Positions 8,159 to 16,934 of a DNA stretch of 49,645 bases are shown here, piece by piece (position 1 is the stretch's first letter; the number at the start of each line of letters is the position of its first letter). The DNA comes from Neomegalonema sp. (lineage in GTDB: Bacteria > Pseudomonadota > Alphaproteobacteria > Rhodobacterales > Rhodobacteraceae), in assembly GCF_028688855.1 (NCBI RefSeq), contig NZ_JAQTXI010000024.1, forward strand, positions 1 to 49,645, in the 5' to 3' direction. The notes below the pieces were generated by a model. That model searched no databases. It was not told the origin of the DNA and worked only from the letters and a program-made list of their open reading frames with translations. The position numbers and the translations under genes are program-made.

Positions 8159-9499
8159 ATGCCCGCATTCCGCAAACTCGCCGCGTCCGCCGCCATCGCG
8201 GCTCTGCTCGCGGCTACGGCGCAGATTCCCGCCGCCCACGCCGACGGCAAACGCTGGGGCGGCGGCCACGGCGGAGGCTGGAGCGGCTACGGCGGCCCGT
8301 CGCGTCCCTCGGTCCATTACGGCAATTCGCGCGGCGGCGGCGTGCTTCTGGGCGCGGTCGCGGGTCTGGCGGCGGGCGCGATGCTCGGCGCGGCCAGCAG
8401 CGCCTCGGCCGGAACCACCGTGATCCAGAACAACGGCTACGGCTACGGCGGCGGCTATTACGGCGGCGGCCAGGTGATCGGCGGCTACGGCGGCGGCTAT
8501 TACGGCGGGGGTCAGGTGATCCAGTCCGCGCCGGTCGTCTCCGGCTGGACGACGGTCGTGCAGCCCGCGGTGCGCACCACCACCGCGACGCGCGTCTACT
8601 ACCCGCAGGCCCAGACGACCTATGCGCAGGTTCCGCGCACCGTGGTCGACCGCCAGGCCGTGACCACCATGGAGACCGTGCCCCAGACGACCTACGTGCA
8701 GGTTCCGCGCACCGTCACCGAGACCGTGCCCCAGACGACCTACGTGCAGGTTCCGCGCACCGTCACCGAGACCGTGCCGCGCACCACCTACGTGCAGCAG
8801 GAGAAGACCGTCTACGAGGAGCAGTCGCGCACCGTCACCGAGACCGTGCCCAAGACCGTCATGCAGAACGTGGACCGCGTGGTCACCGAGACCGTGCCGC
8901 GCACCACCTATCAGCAGGTCGAGGAGACCGTCTACGACACCGTTCCCGTGGTGGTCTACAAGCAGGTTCCGCGCACCGTGACCAAGACCGTGCCCCAGAC
9001 CACCTATGAGGAGGTCCAGCGCACCGTCACCGAGGCCGTGCCCCAGACCGTCTACGAGAACGTGCAGCGCGTGGTCACCGAGACCGTGCCCCGCACCGTC
9101 ACCGAGACCATCCCCCAGACCACCTACGAGCAGGTCGCCCGCACCGTCACCGAGACCGTGCCCCAGACCACCTATCAGCAGGTCGCCCGCACCGTCACCG
9201 AGACCGTGCCCCAGACCACCTACGCGCAGGTTCCGCGCACGAGCTATCAGGACGTGGCGCGCACCGTGATCGACACCGTGCCCCAGACCTCCTACGGCTA
9301 CGTCGCCGGCCCGACCACCTATTCCCAGAGCATCGCCCCCATCGGCGGCGCGGTCTGGGGCGGCGGCTTCGGCGGCTGCGGCGGCGGCGGAATCGTCGTG
9401 GGCTCGCCCTGCGGCGGCGGTCTGGGCGGCGGCGGCTTCATCGGGGGCGGCGGTTTCGGCGGCGGCGGCTTCATCGGCAAGCCCTGCGGCGTCTGCTGA
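8159..9499 (+). CDS. exported repeat protein with about twelve RTVTETVPQTTYxQV repeats
   Basis: The 446-residue protein has a signal peptide (about 1-29, ending AAHADG). A glycine zipper follows at about 60-86 (GAVAGLAAGAMLGAASSAS), then a Gly/Tyr-rich segment (GYGGGYYGGGQVIGG). Residues about 158-380 carry a repeat region of about 12 units with a basic period of 16 residues (R-T-V-T-E-T-V-P-Q-T-T-Y-x-Q-V-P). The C-terminus is Gly/Cys-rich with five cysteines and ends KPCGVC. The alternating beta-branched residues and regular Val-Pro pairs suggest a fibrous beta-rich structure. They superficially recall the Val/Pro repeats of eukaryotic alveolins, but homology is not shown. The role is probably structural in the envelope. 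A strong terminator follows. Confidence 0.8.
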   Translation: MPAFRKLAASAAIAALLAATAQIPAAHADGKRWGGGHGGGWSGYGGPSRPSVHYGNSRGGGVLLGAVAGLAAGAMLGAASSASAGTTVIQNNGYGYGGGYYGGGQVIGGYGGGYYGGGQVIQSAPVVSGWTTVVQPAVRTTTATRVYYPQAQTTYAQVPRTVVDRQAVTTMETVPQTTYVQVPRTVTETVPQTTYVQVPRTVTETVPRTTYVQQEKTVYEEQSRTVTETVPKTVMQNVDRVVTETVPRTTYQQVEETVYDTVPVVVYKQVPRTVTKTVPQTTYEEVQRTVTEAVPQTVYENVQRVVTETVPRTVTETIPQTTYEQVARTVTETVPQTTYQQVARTVTETVPQTTYAQVPRTSYQDVARTVIDTVPQTSYGYVAGPTTYSQSIAPIGGAVWGGGFGGCGGGGIVVGSPCGGGLGGGGFIGGGGFGGGGFIGKPCGVC

Positions 9500-9536
9500 T
9501 CCGGCCTTCCGGAGATTTCGACGAGGTCCAGGCGAA

Positions 9537-9570
9537 GGCGCGCTCCCGGAGACGGGGGCGCGCCGTTTTC
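9537..9570 (+). terminator. Rho-independent terminator
   Basis: A 12-bp stem with one wobble (9537-9548 with 9553-9564) closes a GAGA tetraloop and is followed by TTTT at 9566-9569. It ends the transcript of the TVTETVP repeat protein and isolates it from the NAD genes. Confidence 0.88.
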
Positions 9571-9682
9571 GTGCGGCTTCGGCGGAGGCGTCGTTTTTTC
9601 TTGATAAGCTTTTGCGAATCGGGCCTGATCCTCCTGTCGCGGGGAGGCCCCGCGGCGTTCGTCGACCGCGGAGGACGCGATC

Positions 9683-10795
9683 ATGCGCGAGAAGCGCCAC
9701 AAGCTGGCTGTCGTCGTCGGACGATTCCAGCCCTTTCACGCAGGTCACCTCGACCTGCTGCGCCAGGCCGCCCGGGAGGCGGATCATCTGCTGATTCTGG
9801 TCGGCGGAGCCTGGCGGCCCCGCAGCTGGCGGAATCCCTTCACCCACGAAGAGCGCCGGAGCTTCATCCTCGCCCATCTGGCGGCGGCGGATCTCGGAGT
9901 CGAGGCGGCGATCCTGCCCCTGCTCGACACGCTCTACAGCGACCGCGCCTGGACGGCCAATCTGCGTCTGGCGGTGCGGCGACGGATCCAGGCCCTCGGG
10001 CTGGAGCCCGAAGCGGTCGAGATCCGGCTCTTCGGGCATGAGAAGGACTCGAGTTCGCGTTATCTGCGCTGGTTCCCCGAATGGAGCTGGCGCGACGTGC
10101 CGCCTCATCTGCATCGGGGCGAGGTGGTCAGCGCCACCGATCTGCGCGAGGCGGCCTTCCTCGGGAGCCTGACCGGCGCCGAGGCCGAGCGGTTCGGCCC
10201 CCTGAGCCTCGCCCTTCTGGAGGACTGGATGGCGCGTCATCCGGCGGAGGCCGGGCGTCTGCGGGCCGAAGGCGCCTATATCCGCGGCTATCGCGCCAAG
10301 ATCAAGGCCGCCGAAGCGGCCTTCGGCTGGCCGATCACGATCAACGCCGTGGATGCGGTGGTGATCCAGTCGGGTCATGTGCTGCTGGTGCGGCGGGGCG
10401 TGGCGCCGGGCGAGGGGCTATGGGCTCTGCCGGGGGGGCATCTCGCCCCCGGAGAGACGGCGCTCGACGCCTGTCTGCGCGAGCTTTACGAGGAATGCCG
10501 TCTCGACGCGCCGCGCGGCGCGGTGGCGGCGCGTCTGAAGGGGCGGCGGGTCTTCGACCATCCCGAGCGCTCCGAAAGGGGCTGGGTCCGCACCGAGGCC
10601 TTCTTCTTCGAGCTCGAGGACCGCCCGAAGCTGGAGAAGATCAAGGCGGGCGACGACGCGGCGGAAGCCTTCTGGACGCCCCTCGCCGAGGTCACGCCCG
10701 AACGCATGTTCGAGGATCATTTCGACATCCTTCAGGCCTTCACGCCGGAAGCGCCTCTGGCCTACGGGCCCTTGCTGATGGCCCATGGCGCCTGA
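9683..10795 (+). CDS. nadM: bifunctional NMN adenylyltransferase / Nudix hydrolase
   Basis: The 370-residue protein joins two enzymes. The N-terminal half is a nucleotidyltransferase that makes NAD from NMN and ATP. It shows GRFQPFHAGH at residues 13-22 with the HxGH site, and VVSATDLRE near residue 150 in place of the ISSTxxR motif. The C-terminal half is a Nudix domain with a box reading GGHLAPGETALDAC then LRELYEEC, near residues 250-275. The usual Gly after EE-x is Arg here. This fusion is known from Synechocystis Slr0787 and other bacteria, where the Nudix part hydrolyses ADP-ribose-type compounds. A GGAGG lies upstream of the ATG. It forms an operon with nadV 66 bases downstream, giving a two-step route from nicotinamide to NAD. 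Confidence 0.93.
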   Translation: MREKRHKLAVVVGRFQPFHAGHLDLLRQAAREADHLLILVGGAWRPRSWRNPFTHEERRSFILAHLAAADLGVEAAILPLLDTLYSDRAWTANLRLAVRRRIQALGLEPEAVEIRLFGHEKDSSSRYLRWFPEWSWRDVPPHLHRGEVVSATDLREAAFLGSLTGAEAERFGPLSLALLEDWMARHPAEAGRLRAEGAYIRGYRAKIKAAEAAFGWPITINAVDAVVIQSGHVLLVRRGVAPGEGLWALPGGHLAPGETALDACLRELYEECRLDAPRGAVAARLKGRRVFDHPERSERGWVRTEAFFFELEDRPKLEKIKAGDDAAEAFWTPLAEVTPERMFEDHFDILQAFTPEAPLAYGPLLMAHGA

Positions 10796-10861
10796 AGCCT
10801 GAAGGTCTGGCTCCCACGGCCTCCGGGAGGACCGGAGGCCCGCAGTCCCGAGGAGGACTCG

Positions 10862-12274
10862 ATGACTCCGAATTTCTTCCCGCCGCTGGATGCGGCCAAT
10901 CCCATCCTCGACAGCGACAGCTACAAATATTCCCATCCGCGCCAATATCCCGAGGACGCCGACCTCGCGAGCGCCTATGTCGAGCCCCGCAAGGCCTGGG
11001 AGGGGATCGAGGAGATCGTCTTTTTCGGCCTCCAGGCCGAGCTTCTGAAGCTTCAGGGCCCGGTGGTGACGGCGGCCCATCTGGCGGAGGCCGAGCCTTT
11101 CCTGAGGGCCCATGGCCTTGATCTCCACGTCCAGGGCTGGCGGCGCATCGTCGAGACCCATGGCGGACGCCTGCCCATCCGCATCGAGGCTCTGCCGGAG
11201 GGGACCATCTCGGGTCCGGGCGCGCCTCAGATGCGGGTGGAGAACACCGATCCGGCCTGTCCCTGGCTCCCGGCCTTCCTGGAGACGCGGCTTCTGCGGA
11301 GCGTCTGGTATCCCTCGACGGTGGCGAGCCTCTCGCGCCATGTGGTCGGCGAGATCCGCAAGCGCATGCTCCTCACCGACGGAACCGACGAAGGCGTGGA
11401 GTTCAAGCTCCATGACTTCGGGGCGCGGGGCGCGAGCAGCCATGAATCGGCGGCGCTCGGCGGGGCGGCGCATCTGATCAGCGCGCGGGGCACCGACACC
11501 GTTTCCGGGCTGATCCTCGCGCGCAACGTCTACGGCGCGGAGATGGCGGGCTTCTCGATCCCGGCCACCGAGCATTCCACCGTGACCAGCTTCGGGCGCG
11601 AGGGCGAGCTCGCCTTCATGGACCGGCTTCTGGACCTCTTCCCGACGGGAATCCTCGCCTGCGTTTCGGACAGCTACGACCTGATGCGGGCGGTGCGGGA
11701 ATATTGGGGCGAGGCCCTGCGCGAGAAGATCCTCGCCCGCGACGGGGTTCTGGTGGTGCGTCCCGACAGCGGCGACCCTCTGCAGATCGTGCCCGAGGTG
11801 ATCGAGGCGCTGATGGAGAAATTCGGCTTCTCGGAGACTCCGACCGGCTACCGGCTGCTGAATCCCAAGGTGCGCGTCATCCAGGGCGACGGGGTCAACC
11901 GCTTCTCCATCGTCGAGATCATGGAGGAGATGATGCGGCGGCGTCTGGCCATCGGCAACATCGCCTTCGGCATGGGCGGGGGTCTGCTCCAGAGCGTCAA
12001 CCGGGACAACTTTTCGTATTCGATGAAGCTTTCGGCGATCCGTCGGGGCGGCGTCTGGCGGGACGTCTTCAAGGATCCGGTCACCGCCAGCGGCGGGAGC
12101 AAGACCTCGAAGCGCGGGCGTCAGGGCGCGGTCCGGGAGGAGGGGCGTCTCGTCGCGCGCCGCAAGGAGGAGATCGCCAAGGGCCGCGACGCCCTCGAAC
12201 CGGTCTTCGAGAACGGCGAGATCCTCCGCCGCTGGAGCTTCGGGGAGATCCGCGCGCGGGCGAAGGGCGGCTGA
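10862..12274 (+). CDS. nadV: nicotinamide phosphoribosyltransferase
   Basis: The 470-residue protein converts nicotinamide and PRPP into NMN, which the upstream NadM turns into NAD. It carries the Nampt/NadV pattern: NPILDSDSYKYSHPRQYP near the N-terminus, HDFGARGASSHESA near residue 185, and the active-site histidine segment IPATEHSTVTSFG near residue 240. The PRPP-binding part reads VVRPDSGDP and IQGDGVN, and late in the sequence comes IGNIAFGMGGGLLQ. The length agrees with the family. AGGAGG precedes the ATG. The nadM-nadV pairing indicates nicotinamide recycling that bypasses the deamidation (PncA/PncB) route. Confidence 0.95.
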   Translation: MTPNFFPPLDAANPILDSDSYKYSHPRQYPEDADLASAYVEPRKAWEGIEEIVFFGLQAELLKLQGPVVTAAHLAEAEPFLRAHGLDLHVQGWRRIVETHGGRLPIRIEALPEGTISGPGAPQMRVENTDPACPWLPAFLETRLLRSVWYPSTVASLSRHVVGEIRKRMLLTDGTDEGVEFKLHDFGARGASSHESAALGGAAHLISARGTDTVSGLILARNVYGAEMAGFSIPATEHSTVTSFGREGELAFMDRLLDLFPTGILACVSDSYDLMRAVREYWGEALREKILARDGVLVVRPDSGDPLQIVPEVIEALMEKFGFSETPTGYRLLNPKVRVIQGDGVNRFSIVEIMEEMMRRRLAIGNIAFGMGGGLLQSVNRDNFSYSMKLSAIRRGGVWRDVFKDPVTASGGSKTSKRGRQGAVREEGRLVARRKEEIAKGRDALEPVFENGEILRRWSFGEIRARAKGG

Positions 12275-12289
12275 GGCTCGCAAGAGAGA

Positions 12290-12313
12290 TATTCGCGGAA
12301 TATTCTGCGAATA
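12290..12313. promoter_or_regulatory. near-perfect 24-bp palindrome, operator-like
   Basis: The sequence TATTCGC-GGAATATTC-TGCGAATA reads the same on both strands except for one mismatched pair. It lies in an AT-rich island 16 bases after the nadV stop and about 65 bases before the VOC gene. The symmetry without a large loop and the absence of a T-tail suggest a binding site for a dimeric regulator rather than a terminator. The regulator is unknown. Confidence 0.45.
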
Positions 12314-12344
12314 ATCTTGATATGTTCTGTGATTCCCTTGAGAC

Positions 12345-12376
12345 AGGGCGCTCCAGAGTCCAACCCGGAGCGCCCT
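12345..12376 (+). promoter_or_regulatory. leader hairpin that buries the Shine-Dalgarno of the VOC gene
   Basis: AGGGCGCTCC (12345-12354) pairs perfectly over 10 bp with GGAGCGCCCT (12367-12376) around a 12-base loop. The only good Shine-Dalgarno of the next gene, GGAG at 12367-12370, lies inside the 3' arm, seven bases before the ATG at 12378. No T-run follows, so it is not an intrinsic terminator. It may act as a translational switch. Confidence 0.5.
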
Positions 12377-12377
12377 G

Positions 12378-12761
12378 ATGAATTTCTACGTCACCCTTGG
12401 AGACCGCGATCCCGAGGCCTCCGCCGCCTTTTACGACGCCGTCCTGGCGGTTCTCGGCTGGTCGAAGCTGACGGAGTTCCCCGGCTGGCGCGCCTATTCC
12501 GAAGGCGGCCTCCCCGGGGGCTTCACCTTCTGGATCGTCAGGCCCTTCGACGGCGAACCCGCTTCGGTCGGCAACGGGACGATGGTCGGCTTTCCGGCGA
12601 AGACCCGCGCCCAGGTGGACGCCTTCCATGCGGCGGCTCTGGCCCATGGCGGATCGGAGGAGGGCGCGCCCGGCCTCCGGCCCCATTACGGGCCGGACTG
12701 GTATGCGGCCTATCTGCGCGATCCCTCCGGGAACAAGCTCGCGGTGGTCTGCGCCCCCTGA
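12378..12761 (+). CDS. VOC-superfamily (glyoxalase/bleomycin-resistance fold) protein
   Basis: The 127-residue protein begins MNFYVTLGDRDPEASAAFYD, the usual first beta-alpha unit of the VOC fold, and ends YLRDPSGNKLAVVC, the usual last strand with its metal-site region. It has the single-module length of about 125-130 residues seen in small cytosolic VOC proteins. The substrate cannot be deduced. A palindrome and a hairpin that hides its ribosome site lie upstream, so expression is likely controlled. It faces the leftward PBP1-like gene, whose stop lies eight bases beyond its own. Confidence 0.88.
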   Translation: MNFYVTLGDRDPEASAAFYDAVLAVLGWSKLTEFPGWRAYSEGGLPGGFTFWIVRPFDGEPASVGNGTMVGFPAKTRAQVDAFHAAALAHGGSEEGAPGLRPHYGPDWYAAYLRDPSGNKLAVVCAP

Positions 12762-12768
12762 GTCCGGC

Positions 12769-14634
12769 TTACTTCTGATCGGCGCCGTAGTTCGGCCATT
12801 GCGTCGAGGGGCGCCAGTCGGGAGCGGCGGCGGCGTAGCGCGAATCCTGCGTCCGCAGGCCCGGCGCGGGACGCGGCGGAATCGGCAGGGCGGCGTAGGC
12901 CTCGGTCATGATCTCGCGCCAGAGGTCGGCGGCCAGCGTCGCGGCGGCGCCGGAGGCGGGAGTCCCGTCGTCGCGGCCGATCCAGAGCACGCAGATGAAA
13001 TCCGCCGTGGCGCCCATGAACCACACGTCGTCGCCGGTCTCGGCGCCCATGGCCAGAGCCTCGCGGCCCGGAGGAAGGGCGCGGCGGGCGAGGGCGTCGG
13101 CCTGGCTGCGCGCCGCCAGAGCCTGGATGGTCAGGCGCGTCGCCTGATCGGGCGCGGCGCGGATGCGCGTCCCGAGGACCGGAGGCGCGCGGCGGAAGAT
13201 CGTGCGGCGCGGCGCCTGGGGCGTCTCGCCGGGGCCGAGCGCCTCCACCACGCCGAAGGGCGTGACGGCGAAGCCCTCGTCGGCCAGCGTGGCCAGAGCC
13301 CCCGCCACCTGAAGCACCGTGGCCCGCACGCCCATGGCGGTCTTGCCGTGGGCGGGGGGCTCGACGTCGAAGCCGAAGGCGCGCGTGACCTTGCGCAATT
13401 CGGCGTAAGGCAGCGTGAGGGCGGCCTTGTTCACCTCGGCGGGCCGGGCGCCCGGCCGCAGCAGAGCCGCCACCGTGGCCGCGCCGCCGCCGTCCTTGGC
13501 GATGGAGGCCGTGGCCGCGAAGGGCGCGAAGAGCAGGCCGATGGGGCGTTTCAGGGTGGTGGCGCGGTTCCGGACGCCGGAATCCCCGACCCTCCTGCCT
13601 CCGGCCATGGCGCGCACGGCGCCGTCGCGCGAGAGCAGCACGGCGGCGGCCTCGGCGCGCGGATCCAGTCCGGGGACGGCCTCCATCACGGTCTCGAAGG
13701 CCTGGTCCATGGCGTGCTGAAGCCGCAGGTCCAGCGTGGTGCGCAGATCGGCGTCGACGCCCGGAGCCCGCGCCTCGGCGGGCGCCTGGTCCAGCGCCCA
13801 GGAGATGAAGACCGGATCCGGGCCGGGCGGCGCCGCGACCGAAAGACGGGCCGGAAAGGCCCGGGCCGTCGAGATCTCCTGAGAGCTCGCCAGCCCGGCT
13901 TCGGCGAGCAGGTCGAGCGCCCGCGCGGTGCGCCGCCGGACGGCCTCGGGATCGGCGAAGGGATCGGCGCCGGCCGGAGCCTCCAGAGCCCCCGCCAGAG
14001 CCGCCGCCTGGGCGAGGTCGAGCCGGGCGGCCGGGCGATTGAACCAGCGGCGTCCTGCGGCGTCGAATCCCCGGATTCCCTCGGCGAAGAGCGCGCGGTT
14101 GAGCATGAGCCTCTGACGCTCCGCGGCGTCGTAGCGCCATTGGGCGGCCAGGCTCCGGATCAGCCTTTGCGGCTGGGAGTCGTCCTCCCGGGCGGCCTGG
14201 GGCTGGGCGGCGCGGACGGCGCCGAGGCCCTGCGCCAGAGCCCGCGAGACTCCGGATTCCACCGAGCCCGCCCAGAGCCTCGGCTCGACGGCGGCCAGCA
14301 CCCGCGCCAGATCGGGCGAGGCCTCCTGCAGCCCGAGGACCCGGGTTTCGGGGGCGTCGATCCAGACGTATTCCTTGCCGCGCGCGTCCTGGAGCCTGAG
14401 CCCCTGCGGAGGCGGCGCGGCCAGCGCCCGCGCGGCCGAAGGCAGATCGGCCCGATAGGCGGCGACGATCCCGACTCCGACGGCGCCGCAGATCAGCCCG
14501 AGCCCGAGGAGGCCGCGTCCGAAGGCGGCGGCGAAGGACAGCCGCCCTCCGGAACGGCGCGCCGGATCCCGCGCAGGCGCCGGACGCCCCTCGAGAGGCG
14601 GGTGGGACGGAGCATCGGCGGGGGTGCGGGGCAT
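12769..14634 (-). CDS. PBP1A-like bifunctional peptidoglycan synthase homologue, catalytic motifs lost
   Basis: The 621-residue protein has the class A penicillin-binding protein layout: a cytoplasmic tail, a membrane anchor (about 36-60), a transglycosylase-like region (about 105-260) and a transpeptidase-like region (about 295-590). In the first, ExxF-type EDRRF is reduced to EPRLW (Glu117 kept), and the GGSTxxQQ block and the second catalytic Glu are not recognisable. In the second, PGSxxKPF reads RPIGLLFAPF (363-372, Ser and Lys lost), SxN reads EVN (near 401), and KTGTT reads MGAET (529-533). The scaffold is clear (WFMGATADFICVLWIGRDDG). AGGAGA lies upstream of the ATG. It is probably a non-catalytic scaffold or regulator of wall synthesis. 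Confidence 0.8.
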   Translation of the reverse strand: MPRTPADAPSHPPLEGRPAPARDPARRSGGRLSFAAAFGRGLLGLGLICGAVGVGIVAAYRADLPSAARALAAPPPQGLRLQDARGKEYVWIDAPETRVLGLQEASPDLARVLAAVEPRLWAGSVESGVSRALAQGLGAVRAAQPQAAREDDSQPQRLIRSLAAQWRYDAAERQRLMLNRALFAEGIRGFDAAGRRWFNRPAARLDLAQAAALAGALEAPAGADPFADPEAVRRRTARALDLLAEAGLASSQEISTARAFPARLSVAAPPGPDPVFISWALDQAPAEARAPGVDADLRTTLDLRLQHAMDQAFETVMEAVPGLDPRAEAAAVLLSRDGAVRAMAGGRRVGDSGVRNRATTLKRPIGLLFAPFAATASIAKDGGGAATVAALLRPGARPAEVNKAALTLPYAELRKVTRAFGFDVEPPAHGKTAMGVRATVLQVAGALATLADEGFAVTPFGVVEALGPGETPQAPRRTIFRRAPPVLGTRIRAAPDQATRLTIQALAARSQADALARRALPPGREALAMGAETGDDVWFMGATADFICVLWIGRDDGTPASGAAATLAADLWREIMTEAYAALPIPPRPAPGLRTQDSRYAAAAPDWRPSTQWPNYGADQK

Positions 14635-14846
14635 CTCGACAAGTCTCCTGAGCCGGCGGAGAGGCGCAGATTGGGCGGAACGCGGTCAAGGAATGGTTAA
14701 CGCGGCGCGAGGCTTCGGGGGTGATCGGGGCGCGGCGGGGATTTGTCAAGGTGATCGTTTTTTGATCTTAACCTGAAATGAAGCCTGTTTTTTAGGCTAA
14801 TCATGATCGGGAACCTGAAGACCCCTGCGGAGCATGTCGGAAATAA

Positions 14847-14876
14847 TTCATCACAAACAGCATGTTGAATGATGAA
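14847..14876. promoter_or_regulatory. inverted repeat upstream of glnK
   Basis: TTCATCA (14847-14853) and TGATGAA (14870-14876) form a perfect 7-bp inverted repeat with a smaller repeat AACA/TGTT inside its 16-base spacer. It lies just upstream of the possible sigma-54 site, in the 306-base divergent region between the PBP1-like gene and glnK. It could be an activator or repressor site. The rest of this region (14635-14846) shows only AT-rich sequence and a short AGCCT/AGGCT repeat around a T-run at about 14783-14799. Confidence 0.3.
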
Positions 14877-14884
14877 GCCCGAAA

Positions 14885-14900
14885 TGGCGCCGAATTTGTA
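14885..14900 (+). promoter_or_regulatory. possible sigma-54 promoter of glnK-amtB
   Basis: TGGCGCC-GAAT-TTGTA matches the -24/-12 pattern TGGCACG-N4-TTGCA with correct spacing, but the -12 GC reads GT. It would start RNA near 14910, about 30 bases before glnK, as expected for a nitrogen-regulated operon. The imperfect -12 keeps confidence low. Confidence 0.35.
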
Positions 14901-14940
14901 TTGCTCTGCAATATCCACCGCAGAGAAGGGCGCCGAAGCC

Positions 14941-15279
14941 ATGAAATTCATCATCGCCATCATCAAACCCTTCAAGCTGGAGGAGACGCGCGAGGCGCTG
15001 ACCGCCATCGGCGTCACGGGCATGTTCGTGAGCGAAGGCAAGGGCTTCGGCCGCCAGAGCGGACATACCGAAATCTACCGCGGCGCCGAATACGCCGTGA
15101 CCTTCGTGCCCAAGCTGCGGCTGGAGCTGATGGTGGCGGACGACCTCGCCGACCGCGCCGTGGAGGCCATCCGCGGCGCCGCCCAGACCGGCCGCATCGG
15201 CGACGGCAAGATCTTCGTCCTCGACGCCCTTCAGGCCACGCGCATCCGCACCGGCGAAACCGGAGAGGACGCGCTGTGA
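14941..15279 (+). CDS. glnK: nitrogen regulatory protein P-II
   Basis: The 112-residue protein starts MKFIIAIIKPFKLEETREAL and is full length for P-II. The T-loop is intact, with Tyr51 in the sequence GHTEIYRGAEYAVTF, the residue uridylylated by GlnD. The C-terminal part carries RIGDGKIFVLDALQATRIRTGE, the nucleotide-binding segment and C signature. P-II senses 2-oxoglutarate and ATP/ADP and, next to amtB, normally plugs the ammonium channel when nitrogen is plentiful. An earlier in-frame ATG at 14869 would add 24 atypical residues, so 14941 is preferred. Confidence 0.95.
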   Translation: MKFIIAIIKPFKLEETREALTAIGVTGMFVSEGKGFGRQSGHTEIYRGAEYAVTFVPKLRLELMVADDLADRAVEAIRGAAQTGRIGDGKIFVLDALQATRIRTGETGEDAL

Positions 15280-15338
15280 ACCTGCCCTCCGCCCATCAGA
15301 CTCCGCCCTCGCCGACCAGCAAGAAGGAAGGCTTCTCC

Positions 15339-16760
<1,422 letters not shown>

Positions 16761-16797
16761 GTTCCTCCACCAGTCGGTCTCCGCAGACCGAAACTCG

Positions 16798-16827
16798 GCG
16801 GCCTCCGCAAGGGGGCCGCTCTTTTTT
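16798..16827 (+). terminator. Rho-independent terminator after amtB
   Basis: GCGGCCTCC (16798-16806) pairs with GGGGGCCGC (16811-16819) around a GCAA tetraloop with one wobble, followed by TCTTTTTT. It separates amtB from the cytochrome c maturation genes. Confidence 0.9.
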
Positions 16828-16934
16828 CATGCGGGGCTTGCGGAGGCTCGCCGGCGATCACGAGACTTAAAGACGACGCGCCGCGACGGCCCGTCCGCTT
16901 GCGTCCGGAGGGGGAGGGCGGCTAAATCGGGCTC

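Noticed and set aside
8638..9310. Direct repeats that could suggest a CRISPR array
   Set aside because: The 48-base period is in frame with one protein and there are no unique spacers of constant length or palindromic repeats.
8081..10378. 765-codon frame opposite the TVTETVP repeat protein, with a Gly/His/Leu repeat
   Set aside because: The repeat is only the antisense reading of the true 48-base repeat. The plus-strand product has a signal peptide and terminator in the right place.
14869..14940. Earlier ATG giving glnK a 24-residue extension
   Set aside because: P-II proteins begin MKxIxAIIKPF; the extension would overlap the probable promoter.
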